Shown: positions 8,560-18,240 of the stretch, piece by piece
Numbering within the stretch: the stretch's first letter is position 1
How the letters are laid out: every line of letters starts with the position of its first letter
From: Cyanidiococcus yangmingshanensis
Lineage: Eukaryota > Rhodophyta > Bangiophyceae > Cyanidiales > Cyanidiaceae
Assembly (NCBI GenBank): GCA_013995675.1
Contig: VWRR01000008.1
Span: forward strand, 62,001 to 126,000
Direction: 5' to 3'
DNA length: 64,000 nucleotides
Translations under genes and position numbers: made by a program
Notes under the pieces: model-generated
What the model was told of the DNA's origin: nothing
The model's database searches: none
The model's input: only the letters and a program-made list of their open reading frames with translations

Positions 8560-10959
8560 CGTAGCTGCTCCTAGAACGCTTCCGAGCTGGTCTGTTATCG
8601 CTGCACGTCCAACAAAGAAACAGCCGTTCTTGCGTTCGCGCAGGGATGTCTAGAGGGCGCGCGGCCCGGACATCGCTCGTCGACAGAGAACCATCAAACC
8701 TGGAGGTTGTGTTCATCCGCGGTTGTGCGACAGAGAAAGTAGCTGCCTTGTCCATATGATCGAATTCACATCATTCGTTTCATGATACTGCGGTGGTGTC
8801 CACGGTGACCAGCGACCCGAGACGGGCTAAACGGATGAGACGCTCGGTGCGAGAGGTCGCCTTGTTGGCGGCGGCAACAGGTGCTCTTGTCTTGGGGTGT
8901 GTTCGGGAGACACTACGACCCTGGAATGGGCAAACCGGAGCATGAGCGTTGTAGATAGGGGAAAAGTTCCGGCAGACCTTTGAGGGGATCCGCTGGGGAG
9001 CTTTAGGAGCGCTGGTGACCCGGGTCAGCCTCGTGATGGTTTTGCACAAACCGTACGGCTTTGTATCAACAGCGTTGATGAGCGTGTCAGACCAGGTTCT
9101 ACTCGACCAAGTGTGCAATGTCCATGACTGCACGGCGTAAAGGCCAGCATAAACCCGTTGCGCGCACACGGTCCGGAACAATTCGTCTGTTATCCCAACA
9201 AGTTGGCGACGGCGACGATATCCTAGAATGATTCGGGGCTTGGAATGGAGTACAAAGGCAACCGCGCAATGTTCTCTTATGTCGGACCGACTGAACGAGA
9301 ACGTCGGGATACGTTTACGGAAAACGACTCAGGAACGAAGCGAACATACATTCAATGAGATATCCAGTCTGTTGCGGATTCATGTGTATGGATACAGCCC
9401 GAAGTCTTTTCATGCATATCTGATCTTGTGTCTCATTGGATCAGCCATTCTACAGGTCCGAGGAAACAATGTCCATGGATCATTCTACGTATCACATGGA
9501 GCGCAGGTAAAGAGATGCAGGAGCGTACTGTCAATGACGCGATTCTCCATACAATGCTGCGAGAGCAACCAAACGTCTCGAGCGTCATCCTCGGGGACAA
9601 GACTCTCCTCCAATCGACTGCCATTCCAGAATTCTTTCCAGTTTGGATTTCAGACGAAGCTCTGCCGACTCGGCAAGCTCATGCTCAAATCCGTCATGCA
9701 AGAGCAGGCAGTGCCTGGTGTGCTCTGTCCGAATACCAAGGCAGCAGCCGACCCTAGACAGCACCCGCTCCTATCCCTGAGGCTAGCAGGACGCCAACCG
9801 CGTGTCACGAGGATCAGCACGGTCTCGGCTCCGTCCAAGGATCGTCGATGGCTCGTCGCGAAAAGTTAAGAAAACGTGCATGATCTCGAGTCATAGCACT
9901 TTGCGATGACTCACCATGAACGAGGCCAGCGACGAATGATTTGGTTCACGCAGTTTCCAGCGTGATGCATCCTTCAACGAAGATGCATGCCACTGACAGA
10001 TCCGGACGTGGCACGCCGAGAAACAGATTTATCCCAGACTCGTCGATGGCTACATAGAGGGACGTCCTCTTTCGGTTCGATGTACTACAAGGGAATACCC
10101 TCATGCACACAAGGTCGCAACCGTCAATACCCCTATCGAGGTTTCCCTACCGGCCAGTGTCGCCAACGGGAGCGTTCCCATCACGGACGTCTTCGATCAG
10201 CATCTCATAAGGGAATACCCTAACGAGGCAGCATCGATGGCGACCACAAAATCGAACGAGGTGGCCGTTCGTTGAATGACCGAATCTCTTACACCGAAAG
10301 ATGCGATGTTCCTTCTATGACGCAGCTCGAGCTACGGAAGCGACGCCCAGGCCTGATCTCCTGGATACTCGTAGCCTCAACAGGATGACAGAGGGTGCAG
10401 CTGTACAGGCAGCTGAGGATCCGTCGGGCACAGCGTCACCACCAGCGGCCGTGCGGCAGGCGCTAGAAGGGATCGCCGCTCTCGTTGGGGAAAACACTAC
10501 GGACGAGACGAGCCCTCTCGTCAGCGCGACGGGATCTCCATCGCTCCGAGTGGGCACTGGGGGTAGTCTCGGGGGATCTGCTGCTGCGAATTCAAAGTGG
10601 ATCGCCCCTAGACTTGACGCGAGTGAACGTTGAGACAAGAACCGTTTGGTGTCGTGACGCCTTCGAGACAGGAGCAGCTCCACGCGTACGGCTCCTAGGA
10701 AACTGGAAACGAGAAATGCCAGCTCGCGAAAGTCACGATGAGCGTAATACAGACCATGATGCACAGCTATCTGCAGGGTCTAATTGTCCAAAGGGCATGT
10801 CCGTCTCACTGGACGAGGCGGAAACCTAGCGACAGCCAGCTCAGGGCTGGACAGGTGGAGGCTTCACCGGAGCGAGGAGACGCGCGTTCGTTGCTTCACG
10901 CCTCTGGAGAGGCACCGGCGCGGCTGGTTTCAGGCCAAACGAGTGCACACTTGAATAAT
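8560..10959. other. long stretch without recognised gene
   Basis: About 2.4 kb. The largest open frame (9228-9869, plus, 213 codons, ATG) has no family signature and unusual composition, and the minus frame at 8780-9181 starts only at TTG. A repeated dyad motif lies at 10089 and 10209 (listed separately). The right-hand end, from about 10300, has Ala/Ser-rich open frames on the plus strand that might be 5' parts of the PPK1 gene. Confidence 0.35.
10089..10221. repeat. duplicated dyad motif AAGGGAATACCCT
   Basis: The 13-mer AAGGGAATACCCT occurs at 10089-10101 and again, identical, at 10209-10221, exactly 120 bases apart. Its core AGGG-AATA-CCCT is an inverted repeat with a 4-base spacer, the form expected of a dimeric DNA-binding site. 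It lies about 740-870 bases upstream of the first possible start of the PPK1-Nudix gene. A regulatory role is inference. Confidence 0.35.
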
Positions 10960-11229
10960 ATGGACGCTGAAGTGAGTTACACGCGCATGAACAGTATGAA
11001 TGAGCAAAACACATCGCACTTCGCTTTTGTGCCCTATAAAAGCGAAGAAGAGGTTCTCGCGGACCTGGAACGCGAGAACTCCTCAGAGCACGACGCATTC
11101 GCCATGCTGAATCTGCAGCAGGCCATACCGGGTCTCCGGCATCGCCGGCTGCAACTCTCTCCGACAATGACCGATAGCACCCAACAGAATCCCGAGGATG
11201 AGGATAACGACAGCTCTAGTGGCCCCTGA
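10960..11229 (+). CDS. acidic open frame overlapping the PPK1 start (possible N-terminal extension)
   Basis: From an ATG at 10960 an 89-codon frame encodes an acidic, Gln/Ser-rich, protein-like sequence ending EDEDNDSSSGP. It overlaps the start of the PPK1 frame by 32 bases and lies one base out of phase with it. It could be the true N-terminal extension of PPK1, joined by the same +1 frame change seen in neighbouring genes, or an overlapping upstream reading frame. Eukaryotic PPK1 proteins such as the Dictyostelium one have a long N-terminal extension, which favours the first reading. No domain is recognised. Confidence 0.35.
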   Translation: MDAEVSYTRMNSMNEQNTSHFAFVPYKSEEEVLADLERENSSEHDAFAMLNLQQAIPGLRHRRLQLSPTMTDSTQQNPEDEDNDSSSGP

Positions 11230-14134
11230 TCGAGATGTCTGGACGCCACCCTCGACACTATTAGAGGGTGAGATGCCGCTCATTGTTTGCCCACCGGAGC
11301 CAATCTGGCCGTGCGGTGAGGACCTGCGCGACCTCACCCCTGCCGAGCTTGCACGCTCCTCGGATGTGTTCATGCAAGTAGCCGAGGAGTTGCAATTTCA
11401 TTGGCGCGTTTTGAAGCTTGGAACTGAGCCAGTCACGCCGACACCCTTGCTTGAGCGTCTCAAATTTCTCTGCATTGTATCGAGCAACCTTGATGAGTAT
11501 TTCTCCAAAAACATGTACGATGTGTCGAAAACCATGCGACCGCTCTATGAGCGCATATCAGCCGCAGTGCGTGAAATTACCGCACAGCAAGAGACTTGCC
11601 TCACCAATGTGATCCTACCGTCGCTAGCGAATTACGACATGCGTATCCTGCGTTACGCGGACTTGAACGCACGACAACGCAGCCAAATGAGTCAGTTCTT
11701 TCAAGCGCGTCTGTTTCCACTGTTAACGCCATTGACCTTGGACCCAACGCATCCGTTCCCGCTGTTGCGCAGTTATTCGCTGTATCTTGCGGTTCTTCTG
11801 GAGGGCTCACAACTCATGCCTTCACTGGAACGTAGTACCCGCGACGGAGACGAGAGCCCGATAGCGTCGATGAGTCCGCCAAACGCATCCCTTGATCAGT
11901 CGATTGCGAACGTTCTCCCAGCGAATATGCATGTGGCTTGGGTGCGCGTTCCATCCTCATGTAGCCGCTTTATCACGGTCGACAATGAAAAGCACTTTCT
12001 ACCAGTAGAGGAGATCATCATCCAGAATCTCAGTGCGCTCTTTGAGAACGTGAGAGTGATCGCGGCCTACCCGTTCCGAGTCACGCGCAACACCAAACTG
12101 GAACTGGACAAAATAGAGCTCAGCGAGAGCGAGGACTTTCTCAAGATCGTCGAGGAGAATCTGTATACTCGTCAACGGAGGGCTGCGGTTCGACTAGAGG
12201 TCTCCAGAGAGATGCCAGAGTTGCTAACGACGCTGCTCCGTGACCAGCTGAATCTGGAACCGTTTGCGGTCTATCGCTCGCGAGCACCGATTATCGGACT
12301 CAATGATTGTTTCATGCTTGCAAATGTGAATATTCCGGCTTTGCGTTACCCGCCCTGGCGTTTCAAGACGCACTCCATCCTCGCGGGCTACAAATACGGG
12401 GTTCAAAGCGGCCACACGGGTCACATGTTTGAGCTCATTCGGCATAATGATCTGCTTTTCTCGTTCCCCATTCACGCTTTCGATGAAACGACGCTGCGGT
12501 TTCTCGAGAGCGCAGCACGTGACCCCGGCGTGCGACTGATTAAAATGGTGCTTTACCGATGTGGGAATAACTCGCCAGTGGTGAAGTTGCTCATGGAGGC
12601 AGCACGACGCGGCGTCGATGTGAATGTGCTCGTAGAGCTCAAGGCCTCCTTCGACGAGGACCAGAACGTGTTGTATGCACGTATGCTCCAAGAAGCGGGT
12701 TGCAATGTAGCCTATGGCGTCAAGGGGTACAAAACCCATGCCAAATTGATCCTCGTCGTTCGAGAAGAGAACGGAGTCCTTGCCTCGTACAGCAATGTGG
12801 CAACCGGGAACTACAACGCGACAACCGCGAAGATATACACCGATTTCTCCCTGTTCACCAGCCGGGAAGATATCTGCGCAGATGTAACTGATCTTTTCAA
12901 TGTATTCACGGGATATAGCGCGAAGAAAGAATTTCGGAAACTGCTGGTGTCGCCAGTGAACATGCGAGATCGTTTCCTGGAACTCATCCAGCGAGAAATC
13001 GATAACGCACGGTCCGGTTATCCGGCCAGAATCATATGCCAATGCAATGGGATTACGGAAGTCCTCATCACACAGCGCTTGTATGAGGCGAGCATGGCTG
13101 GGGTGCGCGTCGACCTGATTGTTCGAGGCATTTGCCGCGTCCGCCCAGGTATAACCGGGATTAGCGAAAATATTCGCGTGGTCAGCATTCTGGGGCGATT
13201 TCTACTACATGCTCGGGTCTTCTATTTCGCCAACGCTCGAGACGGAAGACCGGAATACTATATCGGTTCAGCGGACTGGCGCTCACGCAACCTGCATGCT
13301 CGCCTGGAGGCGGTCTCTCCAGTCGAGGACAAGTATCTGCAGCAGACACTTTGGCGACACTTGAATCGCCTGCTGAGCGACTCGGTGAACGGTTGGGAAA
13401 TGCTGCCCGACGGTCGTTATGTCAAGGGCGACAGCGAAGCCCTGGGACATCTCCGCGATGCCATCATGGCTGCTCGACGGGAAGCGGAGGCCGAGGCCTT
13501 GAAACCCGCGACCCAAGCGCCAGTCACAGCGGACGATGCAACGCCAGGGTCATCAGAGACGGAGCATTTGCCCGTCGTTCGAAAGGCGGGTTGTGTTCCA
13601 GTTCGTTTGAATCGTCGCCGTGGCACGCGCAGAGACGACATCGGATTACGCTACGAGGTACTGCTGATCACGTCAACATCTTCATCGTTTAGCGGGAACA
13701 ACCCCGATGATCCGCGGGCGGCAGAAGGATCTGGCAGTAGCGTTACTTGGGTGTTCCCCAAAGGCAGCATGGCCTATGGCGAAGACGGTCGGAGCGCGGC
13801 GTTGCGTGAGGCGCTCGAAGAGGCTGGTGTTAGCGGTGAACTCGGGCCATTGATTAGCGTCTATCAGAAACGCAAACGCCGAACGGTTGTTATGACCGAG
13901 CTGTATCTGCTTCATGTCAAGCAGCAGCTATCGCTCTGGGGCGAGAGCGGACAACGACATCGACGATGGTTCACCCTGGACGAAGCCGCGAACCTGATCA
14001 CCAAGGAGTATCTCTTGGATGCTTTGATGAAGGCGCGCCAAGCTTTGGGTGAAACCCCAGCCACCATTCCGACTTCGCCGACAACAATGACATCAGCGGC
14101 GACCGCTGTCGAGTCTACTGCGAAGGAGAGATGA
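11198..14134 (+). CDS. PPK1: polyphosphate kinase 1 fused to a C-terminal Nudix hydrolase domain
   Basis: A 978-residue uninterrupted frame. Residues ~45-760 are a full PPK1: N domain with TPLLERLKFLCIVSSNLDEYF, head domain, and two catalytic domains. The two active-site histidines are His514 (in YKTHAKLILV) and His671 (in FLLHARVFYF); their spacing of 157 equals that of E. coli His435/His592. GSADWRSRNLHARLEAVSPV closes the kinase. After a ~60-residue linker comes a Nudix domain with a complete box G-X5-E-X7-REALEEAGV at residues 856-878 and WVFPKGS before it, as in diphosphoinositol-polyphosphate phosphohydrolases. PPK1 makes polyphosphate from ATP; such Nudix enzymes cleave inositol pyrophosphates and polyphosphate. 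No signal peptide. The upstream overlapping frame may extend the N-terminus. Confidence 0.92.
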   Translation: MRITTALVAPDRDVWTPPSTLLEGEMPLIVCPPEPIWPCGEDLRDLTPAELARSSDVFMQVAEELQFHWRVLKLGTEPVTPTPLLERLKFLCIVSSNLDEYFSKNMYDVSKTMRPLYERISAAVREITAQQETCLTNVILPSLANYDMRILRYADLNARQRSQMSQFFQARLFPLLTPLTLDPTHPFPLLRSYSLYLAVLLEGSQLMPSLERSTRDGDESPIASMSPPNASLDQSIANVLPANMHVAWVRVPSSCSRFITVDNEKHFLPVEEIIIQNLSALFENVRVIAAYPFRVTRNTKLELDKIELSESEDFLKIVEENLYTRQRRAAVRLEVSREMPELLTTLLRDQLNLEPFAVYRSRAPIIGLNDCFMLANVNIPALRYPPWRFKTHSILAGYKYGVQSGHTGHMFELIRHNDLLFSFPIHAFDETTLRFLESAARDPGVRLIKMVLYRCGNNSPVVKLLMEAARRGVDVNVLVELKASFDEDQNVLYARMLQEAGCNVAYGVKGYKTHAKLILVVREENGVLASYSNVATGNYNATTAKIYTDFSLFTSREDICADVTDLFNVFTGYSAKKEFRKLLVSPVNMRDRFLELIQREIDNARSGYPARIICQCNGITEVLITQRLYEASMAGVRVDLIVRGICRVRPGITGISENIRVVSILGRFLLHARVFYFANARDGRPEYYIGSADWRSRNLHARLEAVSPVEDKYLQQTLWRHLNRLLSDSVNGWEMLPDGRYVKGDSEALGHLRDAIMAARREAEAEALKPATQAPVTADDATPGSSETEHLPVVRKAGCVPVRLNRRRGTRRDDIGLRYEVLLITSTSSSFSGNNPDDPRAAEGSGSSVTWVFPKGSMAYGEDGRSAALREALEEAGVSGELGPLISVYQKRKRRTVVMTELYLLHVKQQLSLWGESGQRHRRWFTLDEAANLITKEYLLDALMKARQALGETPATIPTSPTTMTSAATAVESTAKER

Positions 14135-14939
14135 TTGTGCGGCTCCGGGGACGGCGACGCACAGGTGATCTTGTGCGACAAGAGATGCCAGACTTGTCCC
14201 GAACAGCATTGGGCCAGAAAAGTCGACGAGCTGGGTGTATCGCCGGGATTTGTGGCAACACCTGTGAGCCATGCCCAGTTCAGGGGCGTTTCCATGAGAG
14301 AGTCGCTCTCTGAGCCGTCCAGCGTGCCGTTTGATCCTCTCGTTCGGTGCTCTGATTCAAGTCCTCTGCATAGCAAGCAAATTGCCGACGAGCGCAGAAA
14401 CGCTCATCGGAGTCGCAGCATGGTCATTCGCTGCTGCGATCATGATCACCGCCGCTATCATAGTCGTAATGATCAGGCTTGGACGAGGTCCTTATCCCAT
14501 TTCGAGCTCGAGTCGCGCAACCTCTTGCACGATGTTCACGTCGCCCTGGGAAATCGCAGCGTCAACATCGCAGCTTCAAGGCACGAGGCGACCTGACCTG
14601 TTATCGTTCCAAAATCAGACCAGGAGCAGTACTTGGCCTTGCGTTCACATGAGGTACCGTTGGGTATCGAAACTGGAAACAGTGCCAGCTCGAGGACATG
14701 GCCAGGAAGCGGTCTCCAAATCGTCTTGGTTGGCGTTCCCATCGACTGTCCTCGAATGCCGGGCTCGAGAACCACGAGAACTTGCCTGACTGACTGACTG
14801 ACGTCTGCTCCAAAATATAACAGAACGTCCTGGTTCTGTACGGAGTTGCTGGAGGCGGGCGTCGAAACCACCTGAGAAGCGCTCTCGAATGCAGTAACGC
14901 ACCGGACGAGCGCCGCGCTCCCTAGTCATTGCGCTTCGT
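14135..14939. other. intergenic stretch
   Basis: About 800 bases between the convergent PPK1-Nudix and OSCA-like genes. Open frames of 60-153 codons have no family signature. A short GACT tetranucleotide run lies near 14788-14801. Nothing else seen. Confidence 0.4.
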
Positions 14940-17464
14940 TTAAAGACCAGACGGGAGGAACCCTAAAATTCGATGGAACGGGCGGAGTGCACGCGGGTAC
15001 CAGTACATGCTCAAACGGACACTCATGAGATACAGCAGACTGGCGAAGAGAATGCCCAACAACATGAAGTTGTCGTAAAGCCAGGACAGAAGCATCAAGA
15101 TACTGATTGCACTCACGAGCACTGCAGAGGCGGCGTTCGTTGCCGCTCGGGATATCCGCTCGTCTGTGTGGCTCGGTGGATGGACCCAGCGAAGATTGTA
15201 GCGATCGACTGCATATCTGGTGACCAGGTAGAGCCAGATGAACGGCCAGAGGAGTGGCACAAAGGGCCCCAGAAAAAATCCAATGGAGAGCACCTTGATG
15301 ACTTGGGCGTACGCGTAAGGGTAGTCGAACGGGGCTGCCTGGCAGGCCTCGGCAAGCGCGAGTGGCAGTGAATGCCTCTTGACGGCTCCAGAAAAAACGT
15401 AACCAGTGCAGCGGATGCAGCAGCGCAAGCGTATTTCCGGTCAAGGCTAGCTGAATGAGAAAATTCGCATAGAAGAAGGCGTTGTCACCTCGAAAGATGC
15501 GCTCTGCTACTGCCAGCGCCCGCTGCGGCATCTGGCCTCCCGATGACTGTCTATAAGCGAGCAAGACGATCTCCGCAGCGGTGTTCATGGCCAGATGAGG
15601 GCAGGAACAGCGTATTCAAAAGATAGTAGGCGATGCTCTTTCGCAAGACCGAGGTCTCTTCGGCCGATCGAGTCGGATGACCCTCGTGCGCTACAAGTAC
15701 GCGCAACATCCAAGGGACAGCGTTGTTGATCAGCATCAACAGACCGACCGGCAGGTAAGAGAAGAGGAACACGCCAGACCATGAAAGTGGTATGGTTGGC
15801 GTATCCGAGGCAACCATGGCGTGGGCAACCACTTGCTGGAGACGCATTCGCCACACGTTCCCTCGTCCGCAGAGCAGTATTCCATTCGGGGAGACCCAGA
15901 CTCTACTTGACAGGGAACCAACTCGATGCGACCAGTTATGTGGCCAGCGTTGAAGGCGGAGCACCAGCGCCTCGAGGCTTGCTGGCCCCGCTTTGGCAGC
16001 TGATGCAGTAACCACTTGAAGAACCGACAGAATCGCTACGGGAGAACTCAGAAAGGTCAACACGAGTCCAAACAGGAGGTTCAGGGCTCCTTCTCGAAGC
16101 CATCGTTCCCAGCGTGGCATGCCCAGATGAGACCATTGGATATCCGAGAGCGATGGTACGGCCCTCTGCTCGAAGCCTGCGCAGAACTGGATGGTTTTCG
16201 ATGCGTCTCTGGCGGACTTGGGCAGGTCAGAGACTGAGTGCCGGCCTCCCCGCCGTCCACTGAAATAGGTGCGTCGAGGAGCGCCTGCCCCAAATCATTG
16301 TCATTCGCATTATGTGCGCGGTAACGATGCCATGAAAACATATTCTCTACATGAACGAGTCGAGCACTCGAAGGCCCGAAATCACGAAAACACTGCTCGC
16401 ACCAGCAGGGGTCCCGAAAGCGGACCAAAACCCATCCGGAGAAGCGCTCGATCCTATCCGTTGAAGTCATCCGGGGATCAGGCTCGACTTGTAGACGCTC
16501 CAGCGCACGCGATAGACGAGCGAGCTCCGTCTGTCGCCACTGTTCACAGAGTCGGCGTTGCATCCCTGGATGTAGTGTCCATCTCCAGCGCGTAAGCGGA
16601 ATACGCATCTCTTCGATTGGCAGAGAAGCGAGGTACGCGTAAGCGCGCTTGTAAGTATCGGTTCAGGCGTTGTCGTTCTAGTTCAACAGGACGATCACGA
16701 AAAATCAGCTCGACCTCAAGCACCGTCCTCTGGTGGATACAACATTGCTAAAGCCGCCTTGATGCGGGATGTGTTCCATCCGGAAAGGGGCCAGCCTCGA
16801 AGCAGGACCCACAGCGATGTGCTCCTGCATGGCGAGACCATAGCGGGAGACGCGCTCGCTGCCAACGTACCGTAAGAGAGACTCGCTGTCGCTGTCGTCG
16901 TCGTCGTTGCTGTTGCTGCTGCTGCTGCTGTCGCCTCCGGATTATGCCAGATGTTATGCGGTCGTTCTAGCTGCTCCGTGGACTGCATCGCTTGGTCTTG
17001 AGCAAGTCGCCACAAGCCAATCGCTGTTGAGAAGGCCCACCATACAGGTAGCTGTGCCAGGAAAGCCATTCGCGAACCTCGTTCCAGACCAGCCGATAAC
17101 GCACCAGCGAAACGGAAACGCTGCCACCAAGAGCGCAACCACGGTGTCGTCGGATGATTCCCCGCGAGCCAGACCAAGAGTGGCATCTGCACAACGAGCC
17201 CGTAGGCACTCAGCGCGGTGACCAGCATCAGTGCGACCGCAACAAACCTTAATAGCGTACAGCCTCGGTCGGGAATGTATACACACTATCTGTTGTGGAC
17301 GCTGGTCCAGCGACTGCAACTCCATCGCCAGTCACAGTTCGATGTCGCTTGGATATCGACGAAACAGGCGCACTCTCCTCGTCTTGCTCGGTCGCAAGTT
17401 GCTGAAACATCACCAGAAGACGCTTCAGCTCTGGAGAGAGGTACGATACTGGGGTACCAACCAC
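14940..17464 (-). CDS. OSCA/CSC1/TMEM63-type mechanosensitive cation channel, open frame interrupted several times
   Basis: Family blocks occur in order on the minus strand but in changing frames: TM1-like LRFVAVALMLVTALSAYGL (~17250), LWVLLRGWPL (~16800), a cytosolic block with SDIQWSHLGMPRWERWLREG (~16140), the RSN1-type membrane core (VFLFSYLPVGLLMLINNAVP, then HPTRSAEETSVLRKSIAYY, ~15780-15620), AFFYANFLIQLALTGNTLAL, and FDYPYAYAQVIKVLSIGFF through YLVTRYAVDRYNLRW. These proteins are osmo- or stretch-gated Ca2+-permeable channels. Moves are +1 near 17260, 16718, 16650, 15600 and 15385, and -1 near 16200, with too little room for introns. A trinucleotide run (16891-16930) encodes an Ala/Thr tract. 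TM0-like sequence may continue to about 17850. Either a decaying gene or a patch of poor assembly. Confidence 0.65.
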
Positions 17465-18240
17465 AGCAAAGACGACTAGATTCAGCGCTGCCGGTAACTG
17501 AGGTTAATCCGGACGACCCACCCAACATTCCCTGGAATGACGATGCCTTCCACAACCTTGGCGTCCGTCATGGGCTGGCAGGCGCGCGCCTCGAGTCTAT
17601 TCAAACAACTCTTTGACCGAGTTCGCTTCCCGAGTTACCAATTCTTCCTGCTGTTTGATAAGATCACAAGCTGTATTCCGCTACAGACGCGAAGCGACAC
17701 GCCCGATAACAGAGTGCACAGGCCGCTAACAGAGCAACCGTCCTGTCGTGCGTCGTCGGAGGCGACGAACGAACTATCGTTGCAAACTGCTCCTGAAAAG
17801 CAGTCCTGGCTCGTGACAGAGCGATCAAAAAAAGCGTGCAAAGGTAAGTCACACTGTCTCAGCGAAGGATCGTGCTCAATAACTAAAGAGGCCCTGTACG
17901 CGAACACCAACAGGTCGACGACAAGACCTCTAACGTTCAGACTACGACGCAACGGCCATCATCCGTAAAAAGTCTCTTCAGACAGCAAAATATGCCCGTA
18001 AATGTTCCACTTGTGCAACCACTTTTTGAATACGCTCTTTCGAGCACCAAAAATATCTGCAGAGTCGCACTCAAAGTAAGCGTCGCGGGTCGATAAACTC
18101 TTTGCCTACTGCAGAGACGGTGCAGTTCCTCGCGACGCTACCAGTGACGCTGCGAGGCTTGCCAGAGACTTGACCTCTGGCTCTAAGTGTTTGAGAACGC
18201 CGGTTTGGCGTCTCGATCAAGCGATCAAAGTGAGTGCTCC
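17465..18240. other. stretch between divergent OSCA-like and Notchless genes
   Basis: The left part (to about 17850) probably holds the N-terminal coding part of the OSCA-like gene on the minus strand: VTYLCTLFLIALSRAR looks like its first membrane helix. The right part should hold the Notchless promoter. A perfect splice-donor-like AAGGTAAGT lies on the plus strand at about 17841-17849, with no matching exon pair found. Confidence 0.35.

Noticed and set aside
9228-9869. 213-codon ATG frame on plus
   Set aside because: No domain, odd composition, no fitting start context, and equal-looking frames overlap it. Kept only as gap content.
12224-13042. 272-codon minus-strand frame inside the PPK1 gene
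   Set aside because: Exact antisense shadow of a strongly conserved PPK1 coding region.
17841-17849. AAGGTAAGT splice-donor consensus on plus
   Set aside because: No open exon before it that could join the Notchless frame; Notchless has a good ATG of its own downstream.
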